DNA of 16,269 nucleotides from Chromera velia (lineage: Eukaryota; Sar; Chromeraceae): the NCBI GenBank assembly GCA_018398765.1, contig JAHBMJ010002749.1, forward strand, positions 1 to 16,269, in the 5' to 3' direction. Below are positions 1 to 8,704 of the stretch, in pieces. The notes under the pieces are model-generated. The model worked only from the letters and a program-made list of their open reading frames with translations. It made no database searches and was not told the DNA's origin. Each line of letters starts with the position of its first letter. Position 1 is the stretch's first letter. The position numbers were made by a program, and so were the translations under genes.

Positions 1-507
1 GGGGGGCAGGCGACTGGCCGGCGTGCGTCAATCGTGCAGTTGTCATTTTTCTTGCTTTCCGGGGCCGTTCGCAAGCTTGCTTGCGTCAGATGCAAGTCTT
101 GAATCTTTCATGGCCCCGGAAAGCGAAGCGGGGGGCACTTGGCCATTGGCAAGCTTGCTTGTGTCAGATCACCGGAAGTCTTACATGGAGCTCCAAATTG
201 CGTAAGTGCTGTGACACTAATGTCAGAGAATGTCAGAGTTACTGCCTCTTTCGACATCCAACCATTGTTCCCAGACCCTAGACGGTGCAGTCCCTTCTCC
301 TGCAGGTAACGATGGGTTGCACTTGATTTTTATTGTTATAGCTGCTGACGACACACAGAGACGACGAAACTGCATCTGTGCTCCTTTAAGAATCCCTTCA
401 CACGTTTCTCCGTCTTTCGGTAGTTCCTCCTTGGTCCTTCTCTGCCTCGTTGTGTCGGCATTCGACAGGCTGGTTCGGTCTGCAGTCAGAATGAATTCCT
501 CGGCGTC
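1..507. other. Upstream spacer of the ankyrin gene with a 21-bp direct repeat
   Basis: I see no gene here. Two copies of a 21-base sequence beginning GCAAGCTTGCTTG lie at 71-91 and 149-169. They differ at one base, and each is preceded by a GGCC/CCGG-rich stretch, so this may be a decayed 78-bp tandem unit. The interval from 424 to 507 is open in the frame of the following gene, back to an in-frame TAG at 421, but contains no ATG. Acceptor-like sequence (pyrimidine-rich, ending TTCGACAG near 470) means an upstream exon cannot be excluded. Confidence 0.5.
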
Positions 508-1650
508 ATGCCGAACTTGCCATTGCCGTCTCCTCCTGAGACTCGTTCTGGTGTCTCCGTAAAGGTCGAAAGCGACCAAGAAACTCTCGTTCCAGTGCTT
601 GACAGGCTCGATTATATCGAAGAAGAGCTCCACGAGGCCATACAGACCGTCCAAAAGTACAGGGGTCTTCTGGAGAGCCTGAAGTTCCCACAAAGGAAAG
701 GAGACGGCAGCGAGGACAGACAAGAGGAAAAGACGCTCTCGCCTCTGCCCTCTCTTGTTGGGAAGGAACTCGAACACCATCTTGAATCTCCAAAGGCAAA
801 GAAGGCGCTTCTCCCTGCAGATGCGTGCGTCTTTCTTGAAATCCGCCAAGCCATTCACGGAGTGAAGGGGCAGCTCCGCAGGGGCCTTGGCAAGATTCTG
901 AGTCGGCACTATTTTCTCGAGCTCGGGCCTCTTTTTTCCCGCGATGGCATCAGCAGTGTCATCCGATCCTTTCAGTGCGTCTCACCCAGCACGCTGTGCA
1001 AGGCTGTCGACGATCTGGCACATGGAGGCCAGGCAAAAGACCTTGAGCTGCTTCTGGAAGTGGGGGCTGATCTGAACAGCTCTCACAGAGGAACGACTCC
1101 TCTCTGCAGAGCCGTCTCCTCAGGGAGTCTGGTTGCAGTGCAACTTTTGGTAGATGCTGGTGCAGATCCGAACACGAAGGAGGCAGGATCAAGCTTGACG
1201 CCGCTGTTGATCGCCTGCCGGAACCGTCAATTTGCGATTGTGTATTTTTTAGTCTCCAGAGGAGCGGACGTGGAGTCTGAGTCCCGGCAGCTGCAAGAGC
1301 TTGCCTCAGATCTGCCGACTGAAGTCACAGACTTTCTTCTACAGCACGGGGCTGTTCTGCGTGTGCCACGAGCAGCAGAGGCGGAGGGAGATGTTGACGC
1401 ACGCATGCAGGGCCCCACTCGTGGGTGTGCCAGGTTATCCAGATGCATTGCTCGAGTCCGTCGGAACGCATTTCTTTACGTTGTCTTTGCTGCCTTTCTA
1501 ATAGTCTTGTTGGTTCCTTTCCTAGTTCCTTTCATGGGATTAAGTCCAGAAGTCGCTTTGTTTGTTACTCTAGGTTTTGCTATTATGGGGTCCATGGTCG
1601 GACTGTTGATCTGCGGGATTGCCTGCCTTCCGTGGAAAGACACAAGATAA
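508..1650 (+). CDS. Ankyrin-repeat protein with N-terminal coiled coil and two C-terminal transmembrane helices
   Basis: The product is 380 residues. A hydrophilic N-terminus contains a likely coiled coil (about residues 28-58, rich in Leu/Glu). Ankyrin repeats occupy about residues 163-283. The clearest units are 194-226, with TTPLCRAV and LLVDAGADPN, and 229-258, with LTPLLIAC and LVSRGADV, which match the family consensus TPLh.A...G...hV..LL..GAd.n. The C-terminus has two hydrophobic helices (about 321-343 and 350-373) and a short polar tail. Ankyrin repeats bind proteins, so this is probably a membrane-anchored scaffold; its partner and membrane are unknown. The ATG at 508 is the first Met after an in-frame stop at 421, but a spliced upstream exon remains possible. 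No introns are needed. Ankyrin proteins are too diverse to assign a symbol. Confidence 0.85.
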   Translation: MPNLPLPSPPETRSGVSVKVESDQETLVPVLDRLDYIEEELHEAIQTVQKYRGLLESLKFPQRKGDGSEDRQEEKTLSPLPSLVGKELEHHLESPKAKKALLPADACVFLEIRQAIHGVKGQLRRGLGKILSRHYFLELGPLFSRDGISSVIRSFQCVSPSTLCKAVDDLAHGGQAKDLELLLEVGADLNSSHRGTTPLCRAVSSGSLVAVQLLVDAGADPNTKEAGSSLTPLLIACRNRQFAIVYFLVSRGADVESESRQLQELASDLPTEVTDFLLQHGAVLRVPRAAEAEGDVDARMQGPTRGCARLSRCIARVRRNAFLYVVFAAFLIVLLVPFLVPFMGLSPEVALFVTLGFAIMGSMVGLLICGIACLPWKDTR

Positions 1651-2150
1651 CACAAGACGTTACTCCTAGTCGGTAAACTAGTCAGCTGCAGATTGAGCAA
1701 AACTTCAGCCGGAGTCTTCAAATGTTCTAGCAAATGTTATGATTGCTGACGTAGTCTGCGTTAGAATCTGTAGTATATAATTATTCGAAGAACCCTAGGA
1801 AGAACCTAGGGTAACGAAGAAGAAAGAACCTGCAATATTTTTAAAAGCCAAAACGGCAAGGCTTAGGCTCTAGCCTAGGCTGCGTAGCGCAGAACCATGC
1901 AATCAATCAATCAAACAGTAAAAGTCTAGGTAAAAGTTTTGACTAAACCTAGGACTAAACTTGATTTCACAGTCTTCACTAAAATGCTTTATCGACTAGT
2001 TTATCGATCATCTTAGTTTTGTATGTCATAAATTGATGGTGCGAATTAGTTGGAACATGTATATACAAACGAAGTTAATTTATTTTGCTATTTATTTTGC
2101 AGCACTGAACACTTCCAAGCTGCCGAACCAAGCATGCGTTAATTCGCATC
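1651..2150. repeat. AT-rich spacer with CCTAGG-centred inverted repeats
   Basis: No gene is seen. Base composition becomes much more AT-rich than in the flanking gene. There is a perfect 8-bp hairpin, ACCCTAGG/CCTAGGGT, at 1792-1799 and 1805-1812. A TAGGCT/AGCCTA pair lies near 1863-1876, and a CTAGGT/ACCTAG pair near 1926-1955. A short ATCA microsatellite sits near 1901-1915. Similar CTAG-rich AT islands recur at 6960-7260, 14010-14130, 15300-15350 and 15870-15940, so this is probably decayed mobile-element sequence. Element ends could not be defined. Confidence 0.45.
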
Positions 2151-3850
2151 TAGATTGACCCTCAATCGAAAAGATGACGTGGCATCTAGCGTGGCATATG
2201 TTTCAATAAACTTCGCTATAGCCGATGTGGCTCGAATCACCCACGATACCAACGACCGTGATGATCAACTCCACCGAACTGCTCAACAACATCGAGAATT
2301 AGACGTCCGGAAAGACGTTAAACTTGTCCCTTTCTCCCTCTCTTCCTTCATGTTTCCTCTTCTCTGGTCAACTAACTGATCAGGCCATCTCTGCATTTGA
2401 AACTTCGCCTGTATCAAGCGCTTTTGCTGTTACTGCCTCCCAGCTCAAGATAGTCGAATGACACCCGTCTGTAGTCTTACTGTCGGCCTCTCTTTGCCGC
2501 CTCTTGCGGCACTCTCCCTGCACCTTTCCTCTCTTCAGTCTCCTTGAAGACTCCTTCGATTGATTCTGCATGATCTTCCCATGCGTGCTTGTCTCAGTTT
2601 CTCTCCCTCCCTCCCTCCCGCTCCCTCCCCCCTTCTGCATTTATCTCATCGATCGACTCAATTCCCTCCTAGAATTCTCTCTCTCTCTCCTCGATCCTCC
2701 ATGAAGGAAAGAATCAAAAGAAAAAAGAGGTGGCAGGCCGCTAGGAAGAAAAGAAAGAAAAATGCGGCTGGCAGAGATAACGTTTGGCCCCTCGACCTTA
2801 CTGTCTCTCTCCAGCCAGCCTTGAGTCATGAACATCTACCAGAGAACCGACCAGTCGTTCGATGCGGTTCTGTCTCAAGTGATAAATGCTCATCGATCAT
2901 CAATCTGCCTCAACCAGACAGTCAGTCAGTCTGTTGAGACAAGACAAGAAGGGAAGAAAGAAAGCGCGAGATCCTCCGTGATGAAGTCAGACAGACAGAC
3001 AGACACACACACACACAGAGAGAGAGAGAGAGTCCTCGATCGTTGCATGACGACGACCTGCATGGCTGTTTCTTTCCTCTCCACACTTCGTTTCCTTTTT
3101 GTCTGCCCCTTTTTGTCTGCCTTTGGTACTTTTCCCTCCCTCTTGATTGCTCCTGTCAGTCCTCCCTCAGGACGGTCAGTAGGGTTTTGCTTTGTGTCTT
3201 TCTTTCTTGCTTTTTCATTTTTCTTTCCTTCTTTGAATTCTCGGACGGGAAGGAGGGAGGACAAAGATGAAAGAAGAAAACTCCTGTTGGAGTCATGTAA
3301 TTGATTGATGCATAGAAAAAAGGAAGGAGGTGTCTGTCTGAAAAGGAAGGTCGATATTTCACCTATCGACCACTCGGGAGGGGCGCACTCTGAACAGATA
3401 GAAAGAAAGAAGGAAGCCGAGACAAAGCAGAAGGAGAAGGAAGAAGGCAGAAAGGCGCCTGCTAGAAGAGAGGTGGTGTGGCAGACATAAAAGAGAAGAA
3501 AAGAAGAGGACTACACAGCACTGTCTCCGCAAGACCCCGCCTCCCTCTTCATCCTGCATGGTGACCTGACGGAGAGAGCAGACAGAGCCCGCTGGACTTC
3601 TTTGCTGACACATTTGTTTTCTGTCTTCACAGAATTTTCATGAAAGGTACCCATCGTTCGATCGCACATGCAGACAGAACAGTCAACGGACACGACACGC
3701 CACTCATCGAGGTCTCACTCAAAGAAAGTAAATCGGTTTGTTCATTCCATGGGTCACGACACAGAGGTGCGACAGACAGGCAAACAACCTGTCTCTGCTT
3801 TTCGTCATTATTGCGTTTTCTTCTTCGCATGCATTACAGACACAATTATT
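2151..3850. other. Gene-free spacer of microsatellites and purine/pyrimidine tracts
   Basis: I find no reading frame here that looks like protein. The open frames translate to low-complexity Ser/Arg/Lys or Phe/Leu/Ser strings. Notable content is a CCCT-rich tract at about 2601-2634, a compound CAGA/CA/GA microsatellite at about 2987-3033, and alternating long pyrimidine-rich (2330-2700, 3060-3240) and purine-rich (2700-2770, 2940-2970, 3250-3500) blocks. GATT-type repeats occur near 3300. Confidence 0.5.
2987..3033. repeat. Compound microsatellite (CAGA)n-(CA)n-(GA)n
   Basis: Three simple repeats follow each other without a gap: CAGA units from about 2987, then CA dinucleotides from about 3003, then GA dinucleotides to about 3033. 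It lies in non-coding spacer. Confidence 0.9.
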
Positions 3851-3854
3851 TATT
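3849..3854 (-). terminator. AATAAA polyadenylation-like signal overlapping the stop codon
   Basis: On the minus strand the stop TAA at 3856-3854 runs directly into AATAAATAA. The hexamer shares its first base with the last base of the stop. This would imply a very short 3' untranslated region if used. Confidence 0.4.
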
Positions 3855-4771
3855 TACTCAAGGGTGGGGGTGAACCGTCCCTTGGGGTAGGGCTTGTTCA
3901 TTGCATCAAGGATCTTGCGTCCTGCCTCCGTGACGTCCATCTCCTCGGGGATCTGCTCTCCCCCGAAATATTCCATCCAGACTGTCACAGGGAAGGTGAG
4001 ACGGTCGATTGTCTCAGTCTTCACTTCCCACTTGATCTGCATGCAAACAGACATTGACCAGGAATGCGCATACGTGTCAATGATGGAGCTGGAAGGATGT
4101 ATGAGGAGACAGATTCAAGAGGGGGGACACTACCGGACTGGCAGACAGGTGGAACATATGGGCCACGGGTCGTATAGAAGAGAAGCAAAGGAGACGGTGA
4201 AACAGTTCCGTGCCTTCGGACAGCCCATCCTTTCTGGTCTCTAAGCACAGAATCCCCTCTTCATTTCAACCGACACGCTATCCTTTTCTGTCTGTTCGTC
4301 CTCTGCCAGATATTGCCACCTCGAGAGCAGGAGCGCGGGCCAAAGGGGTAGAATGAACCAAAAAAATGCACGTGTGTGCACATGACCACTCTCACACACC
4401 ACCGAACTGACCTCAGGCTCATCAGCATACAGGACGGAAGGAGACTGGACCTGCACAGCTCAGACACACATACCAGACAGATGAAGAGCTCAACATGGTC
4501 GACACCCACGTCTACACATGCAAGCACAGAAAGCAAGTTGACAACTAAAGGAAGCTAGAAGGAAGACTGACAGGTGCGCGGCGTGCCCGACTCAGCAGAC
4601 CGGGGGTAAGGAATCCTGCAAACAGCACAGAGAAGGCAACGATTCGTACATGCGCTTGAGCAGAGACAGTCCTGGCGGGGTGAGACAGCCTGTCTGCTTA
4701 CCCATACTGCGTGCATCAGCGCCGGAGACAAGTCCGACAGCGACGGCGACGATCCCGGAAAGAAGCTTCAT
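3854..4771 (-). CDS. Small secreted or ER-routed protein, four-exon model
   Basis: The minus strand has an ATG at 4771 followed by a signal peptide (MKLLSGIVAVAVGLVSGADA), with a GTAAGC donor at 4701. The terminal exon, 4036-3854, follows an acceptor ending TTTGCATGCAG and encodes 60 residues, including WEVKTETIDRLTFPV, WMEYFGGEQIPEEMDVTEAG and GRFTPTLE before TAA. Two short exons, 4511-4474 and 4450-4412, join exon 1 and the terminal exon in consistent phase (1, 0, 0), giving 109 residues in all. That phase agreement supports the model. However, the gap between the two small exons would be only 23 nt (GTATGT...GTGCAG), so the middle of the model is tentative. I recognise no family. AATAAA at 3854-3849 overlaps the stop codon. 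The gene is divergent from the plastid gene at 5365. Confidence 0.6.
4702..4771 (-). other. Exon 1 encoding a signal peptide
   Basis: This exon is 70 nt, coding 23 residues plus one base. It has a short Lys-containing n-region, a hydrophobic core of Val/Ala/Gly/Leu and a small-residue site GADA before Arg. The exon ends TATGG at a GTAAGC donor, close to the canonical donor consensus. This is the best-supported exon of the gene together with the terminal one. Confidence 0.65.
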
Positions 4772-5364
4772 GGTTAGTAGTGGCGTTTGAGCGGGTCTAT
4801 TGAAGTTCGATCTTAAACACTCGTCGGCTCCTGGGTTGTTTGTCTTCCGAGGTTCGAAGGGAAACTAAGAGGGAAGCAGCCATTTTGGGAGCTGCATGGG
4901 CTGTGTGTTGCGCACAAAAGGATTCTCACGTGAGTTTGGCACCAGTGCATGCACCACAATTTTTCGTATGGCAGCCGGCGGTGCCAAAACTAATTTTCCC
5001 GGAACGGCGGCACAACGTGGGCCAGGAAGGTGGTGGGACCCTCGGCCCCGCGGCGCGTCAGACTTTCTCGGAGACGCCGTTTCTGCAGTATATAATCCTC
5101 TCCAGTTCGGTCAGCCAAATTTCAGTTAAGCTCTTCAGACTTCAGTTCTCATCTCCGTGTTTGAACTCGTTTCCAACCCACCGCTCTAGCTCTGCTGGCA
5201 ATCAGGTCAAGAGGTCGTTCGGTAGACCCGGTGAATACAAAGCAGACGTGCCTGTACCATCGCGCCTGTCAGCTTCCAGACAGCTGCTTCTTCTGTCAGG
5301 CCCCAGTTCACAGCTTTGAGGCTGCACTTTTTCGATCTTTACTTTTTGGTGTATTCTTGAGAAA
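4772..5364. promoter_or_regulatory. Divergent intergenic region with TATATAAT box
   Basis: This 593-bp spacer separates the start codons of the minus-strand secreted-protein gene and the plus-strand plastid-protein gene. TATATAAT at 5089-5096 is a good TATA candidate for the plus-strand gene and would imply a 5' leader of roughly 240 nt. The leader from about 5280 to 5364 is pyrimidine-rich and contains no convincing protein. No matching box was seen for the minus-strand gene. Confidence 0.45.
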
Positions 5365-5817
5365 ATGTGGAGTTCGGTTCTCCTTTGTTTCGGTGCGTTC
5401 ACCGTTTTTTCGCGGTGTGCCGCCTTCCAGTTTTCTCATGTGCACCAAAGAGGAAGACCACTTTCACGAAGTGTCGCACCTAGAAGGCCATTTCGCCTGG
5501 TAGATCTGGACCTTCCCCTCTCTGCAGACAGCTTGACTGCGACGGTGCTGAGTGCAGAAGAGGGGCAAGAGGAACCGAAACCCAATCCCGCAGAAGACCC
5601 CAAGTTTCAGCAGATGGTCGGAAGGACAGAGATCACACGAGATACAGAACCGGATGAGTACTTCAAGACGGCATGGGATGAGAAATCGGATATCGATAAG
5701 TTGAAATCCCCTTTTGTCTGGGTGACCTTCGGCTTTCTTGCGTTCCCCTTTTTGATTGCTTTCTGGGCCTACTCAAGCGGGTACCTTGACAGCATCTCCA
5801 ACACGCAGTCCTTCTAA
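5365..5817 (+). CDS. Predicted plastid-targeted single-pass membrane protein
   Basis: The product is 150 residues from one exon. Residues 1-20 form a signal peptide with an Ala-Ala|Phe boundary (RCAAFQF). Phe at the first position after cleavage is the known hallmark of plastid import in red-lineage complex plastids. Residues 21 to about 62 are rich in Ser, Arg and Pro and lack acidic residues until VDLDL, as in a transit peptide. The mature part is acidic (EEGQEEPKPNPAEDPK), then has DEYFKTAWDEKSDIDKLKSP and one membrane helix at about 116-136 rich in Phe, Ala and Trp, ending SSGYLDSISNTQSF. No chlorophyll-binding ExxxxR motif is present, so it is not an LHC/HLIP protein. It may be a small thylakoid or envelope subunit. 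I do not recognise the family. The start context is GAAAATG. Confidence 0.8.
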   Translation: MWSSVLLCFGAFTVFSRCAAFQFSHVHQRGRPLSRSVAPRRPFRLVDLDLPLSADSLTATVLSAEEGQEEPKPNPAEDPKFQQMVGRTEITRDTEPDEYFKTAWDEKSDIDKLKSPFVWVTFGFLAFPFLIAFWAYSSGYLDSISNTQSF

Positions 5818-6960
5818 AGAGAGAGAGGCCCTGCTCCGCCTTCCGTTTTGGGCCATCAGTCGAGAGGCAAGTGAAGGAGCAAAGAAGAATGGATGTACAG
5901 ATGCATCAAAAGAGTTCTCTCTGCTTGTCTTCGTCGATCGACTCTTTGAATTCTGTCTGAACGTGTCGACCGATGATCTTCCCTTTGTTCTCTTTCTTTC
6001 TTACGCTTTCCTTCAGTCGTGTTCCATCTTTGGACGGGAGGGAGAGGAGCCTCTCCTCGTACCGCTCTTTTTCTTTTTTGTTTTTCTTTCCACCTTCGTC
6101 GAAAATGAGAAGAAAGATCGACGTCCTTCCGGCCTTCCTGCATGACTTAGCCACGCGACCAAATCTGCTTGTGCAATGAACACAGCGTTGGTCTCGTGTG
6201 GTTGACAATATCACTGTATCTCATCAGCCGGTCTGCCTCCCGTTTCTGTGTCCACCTGCCGTTGCTGGAATGCAAAGGAAGATTGCGAAGAAGAGAAAAG
6301 GTTGCAACGACTGGGGATTGATTGATCGATTGATTGAATGAAGGGAGAAGAAAAGATCGAATCTCCAGGAAGAGGCAGGCGCCGAGACTCACTTTGTTCT
6401 TGTGATCGGTCGAAGCTTCCCCCTCCAGGCCTCGACTGTCTTCGAACTGAAGACGATCTGGTCCTTTCGACGGCGGGATGCATGACACGACTCCTGGCTT
6501 GGGGGTTTGCTTCAGCAGTAGAAATAGTAGTAGTAGTAGTAGGCTGGTGGCCTGCCTGCATGTGCAGTAGGAAAGGGAGTCTGATGGCTGGCTTTTGTAC
6601 TTGAGTCTGATGGCTGGCTTTTGTACTTTGAGGAATGAGGGGGGATTTAGTGGAGGGGGTGTTTTCCAATTCGATCGAGCGATTCGGGAAAGCGCAGAGA
6701 GAACAACCAAATTTTGCTTCTATCAAGAGATGGGGACGTGCTGTGAGATGAATTTGTTTAAATTTCGTTGTTTTAATTCTTTCGGTGGGTGGACCACGAG
6801 GTGCCAGTGGGCAGCTGATCTATTATGGCGCCTTTCTGTCTGACAGGAAAGAACAATCGAATGTCATGCAAGGGAGGCAAGACGCATGTAGGTTCAACTT
6901 TGGCGGTCGCTGGATCGGTGACAGTTTCAAATTCACTCCCCGTCAATCAGAGTCATTATC
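5818..6960. other. Gene-free spacer with GATT and TAG microsatellites
   Basis: No convincing gene is seen. Minus-strand open frames between 6147 and 6726 overlap each other in two frames and translate microsatellites (runs of Leu or Thr), so I do not call them. GATT-type repeats lie at about 6316-6338 and (TAG)n at about 6523-6542. A perfect 26-bp tandem duplication is listed separately. The sequence becomes strongly AT-rich after about 6950. Confidence 0.5.
6577..6628. repeat. Perfect 26-bp tandem duplication
   Basis: The unit beginning GAGTCTGATGGCTGGCTT occurs at 6577-6602 and again at 6603-6628 with no mismatch and no spacer. The lack of any difference suggests a recent slippage or repair event. 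Confidence 0.9.
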
Positions 6961-7089
6961 AGACCTAGCCTAAGACCGTTCTAGGGACCATAGTGGGACT
7001 CAGACCTAGCGTTACATTTTTTTTAACCATATCAACTCAATCATTCAATTGAATTTTTCAAAAAAGTTTTAAGAATATCTACCCTAATG

Positions 7090-7381
7090 AATTGGGAGTT
7101 GAATTGGGCGTCGAATTGGTAGTACTACCAATTTTTTACCGCCAGTAACTCCCAATTTTAAAAAATTGGTACCTAGTCTGGTAAAAGAAGTACATGGAGT
7201 TTGAAGCTAAAATTTTGTGTACGGGCTAGACAGGGGCTCACTAGTCTCTAGCCGTAGTCATTAGACTCTAATTTATTACTAGGAACAAATTCTATAAACA
7301 CTTAGAGTCACCTAAAAATCAGGAGTTACCAATTTTTAAATAGGAATTTTTTAGGACCGCCGAAAAAAAAATTGGTAGTAC
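7090..7381. mobile_element. AT-rich inverted-repeat (MITE/foldback-like) element
   Basis: A perfect 20-bp palindrome (AATTGGTAGTACTACCAATT) lies at 7114-7133. It is nested in an 11-bp inverted repeat, AATTGGGAGTT (7090-7100) with AACTCCCAATT (7147-7157), with 13-nt spacers on both sides. The right half of the palindrome, GTACTACCAAT (7122-7132), recurs inverted as ATTGGTAGTAC at 7371-7381. Subterminal AACTCC/GGAGTT and ACCGCC blocks also appear near both ends. A 260-bp element bounded by 7122 and 7381 fits this pattern. No target duplication was identified and no ORF lies inside. A further inverted pair, GGCTAGA/TCTAGCC, lies at 7224-7230 and 7247-7253. Confidence 0.5.
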
Positions 7382-7496
7382 CAAAAAAAAAAAGGGGGAC
7401 TCAACTTAAAACTTTTGTTTTGTGTGTCATAGTGCATCGCTAACATAATACAAAACGGACAGTGGACAGCTCTACACAAGCTGCACATACCAGTAC

Positions 7497-7754
7497 CGTA
7501 ACGTGGCGAGGCCTTCAAGCCGCGCCACGGCATGCAAGTCGTATGTCAGGATTGCATGAAGCGTGCGCATGCCGAGCGACCTCGCGCATGCAATTAAGGG
7601 AATTGCAATTAAGTCATGCACATGCAGGCAGTCAATCATGAGTCAAGCTTTCGTATGTCAATGACAGTCTCTAGAAGCAGAACCCTTGTATGACAGACCT
7701 TATAAGTGTGTGTCTCTAAGCTACGTCTTAGCTGAGGCACCACACAACGTTAGG
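7497..7754 (+). repeat. Left 258-bp direct repeat of element A (5' LTR-like)
   Basis: This sequence recurs at 10055-10312 in the same orientation and at exactly the same length, with 9 differences by my count (about 96.5% identity). Its ends are imperfect inverted repeats: it starts CGTAACGTGG and ends ACGTTAGG, whose complement is CCTAACGT. Near the left end a GTGGCG/CGCCAC hairpin is visible, and TGCAATT/AATTGCA forms a second hairpin around 7590-7608. TATAAG at 7701-7706 could be a promoter box; it is changed to TGTAAG in the right copy. The base right after the repeat begins a primer-binding-site-like sequence. Confidence 0.8.
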
Positions 7755-7765
7755 TGGTAGCAAAG
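7755..7765 (+). promoter_or_regulatory. Candidate primer binding site for initiator tRNA-Met
   Basis: TGGTAGCAAAG begins at the first base after the 258-bp repeat. Animal-type initiator tRNA-Met ends CTCTGCTA plus CCA, giving an expected site TGGTAGCAGAG, so one base differs. Position and sequence agree, but the host tRNA itself is not in this window. Confidence 0.5.
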
Positions 7766-7930
7766 CGGTTCGACCGCTCAGGGAGGGCAGAGTTCGAAGC
7801 AAGTCGTTTCACTGCATGCTCGAACCGCCTTGAACACAGTTGATCCTCGCACCAGGAACGTTCTTTCCGCGTGTGCAGAGACCCGGTTCTTTCGTCTGTT
7901 GAGTCACTTTTCTTTTTACAGCAACGTAGA

Positions 7931-8704
7931 ATGCAACAAAACAGAGAGAGAGATACTCGAACACTTTTGGATGTCGTTCTTTTTGTTTTTGAAAGGTCAG
8001 AAAATTTTGGGGATGTCACTCTTCGGAAAGCCAGGGACGAATACGGCCAGATGGAGGCCAGCCTCAACGAGATCGCAGAGAAGCTCAGGGAATGGAGCCA
8101 TTTGAAGCCCCAGAGTCCGTCGCCGTCAGAGAAGCACACAGTCGGAGAGAATGGGGAAGTGACGGAAGGAGGAGAGAAGAAAAAGAGAAAGACGAGACGA
8201 GGTAAGACATTCTCCGCGACTCAGTGGAGTCACCGCAATGCGCAGCCAGACAGAAAGGGGGGTGAAAAGGAATCTGGGGAGATGAAACAAGTGGGAGCTG
8301 AACGTTCATTCAGCGACCCAGTCGGGAAAGTGAGTGAGAGAAAGGGGAGACGAGTTTCTTCCACCCGCGCCGAGCAAGTGGGTGACTTTTCGGGAGATGC
8401 GCTGGTGTGTGCCCCTAGGTTACTGAGAGGAGAGAGAGGATTTGGGAGCAATGCGTTCCGTCTTATTCAGGTTTCCGATCAAGCGGAGTCCGATATGTGT
8501 CCGGTAGGGAAGATAACTGAAAATGCACGGGGCGGTGTGTTTGGAGGTCACAAGCTTGGGGAGTTCGGTCAGCCGACGAACTTCCAATCGCAGTACGACC
8601 AGTTGGATCCGCAAGGAAGTGCAGTTGTGGGGGGCGAAGGTGTGGGTGAAGAGATGATAGGAGGAGAGGGAGATGTTGAGGTGATGGAGGAGGGGGATGC
8701 ATAG
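7931..8704 (+). CDS. Charged coiled-coil ORF, upstream half, ending at an in-frame TAG
   Basis: The frame is open from 7871 to the TAG at 8702-8704; the first ATG is at 7931, giving 257 residues. The most protein-like part begins around 8000 (ENFGDVTLRKARDEYGQMEA, then SLNEIAEKLREW). It continues as a Lys/Arg/Glu/Ser-rich low-complexity region and ends in a Gly/Glu-rich stretch. Acceptor-like sequences at 7921 (CTTTTTACAG) and 7995-7999 (TTTTTGAAAG/GTCAG) suggest the true first exon may lie upstream or the start may be spliced. A donor-like GTAAGA sits at 8202. The same frame continues after the TAG as the next feature. No domain is recognised, and there is no CCHC knuckle expected of gag. 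Confidence 0.5.
   Translation: MQQNRERDTRTLLDVVLFVFERSENFGDVTLRKARDEYGQMEASLNEIAEKLREWSHLKPQSPSPSEKHTVGENGEVTEGGEKKKRKTRRGKTFSATQWSHRNAQPDRKGGEKESGEMKQVGAERSFSDPVGKVSERKGRRVSSTRAEQVGDFSGDALVCAPRLLRGERGFGSNAFRLIQVSDQAESDMCPVGKITENARGGVFGGHKLGEFGQPTNFQSQYDQLDPQGSAVVGGEGVGEEMIGGEGDVEVMEEGDA

Noticed and set aside
223-909. 228-codon minus-strand open frame
   Set aside because: It is antisense to the ankyrin gene, whose motifs are clear on the plus strand; the minus translation has no coherent features.
2987-3033. Short tandem units as a CRISPR array
   Set aside because: They are simple di- and tetranucleotide repeats without spacers, in eukaryotic-looking DNA.
2828-3304. 158-codon plus-strand ORF
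   Set aside because: It runs straight through the CAGA/CA/GA microsatellite and pyrimidine tracts; low-complexity translation.
6147-6726. Two overlapping minus-strand ORFs of 187 and 171 codons
   Set aside because: They overlap in two frames, translate microsatellites and show no protein-like composition.
7498-7754. 258-bp repeat as a SINE or structured ncRNA gene
   Set aside because: No convincing Pol III A and B boxes, no A-rich tail and no flanking duplication for each single copy; paired primer-site and polypurine context favours LTRs.
7765-7828. tRNA-like GGTTCGA box and inverted GCGGTTCGA/TCGAACCGC pair
   Set aside because: No cloverleaf can be folded; T-arm and acceptor stems do not pair. 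The 5' part is better explained as a primer binding site.
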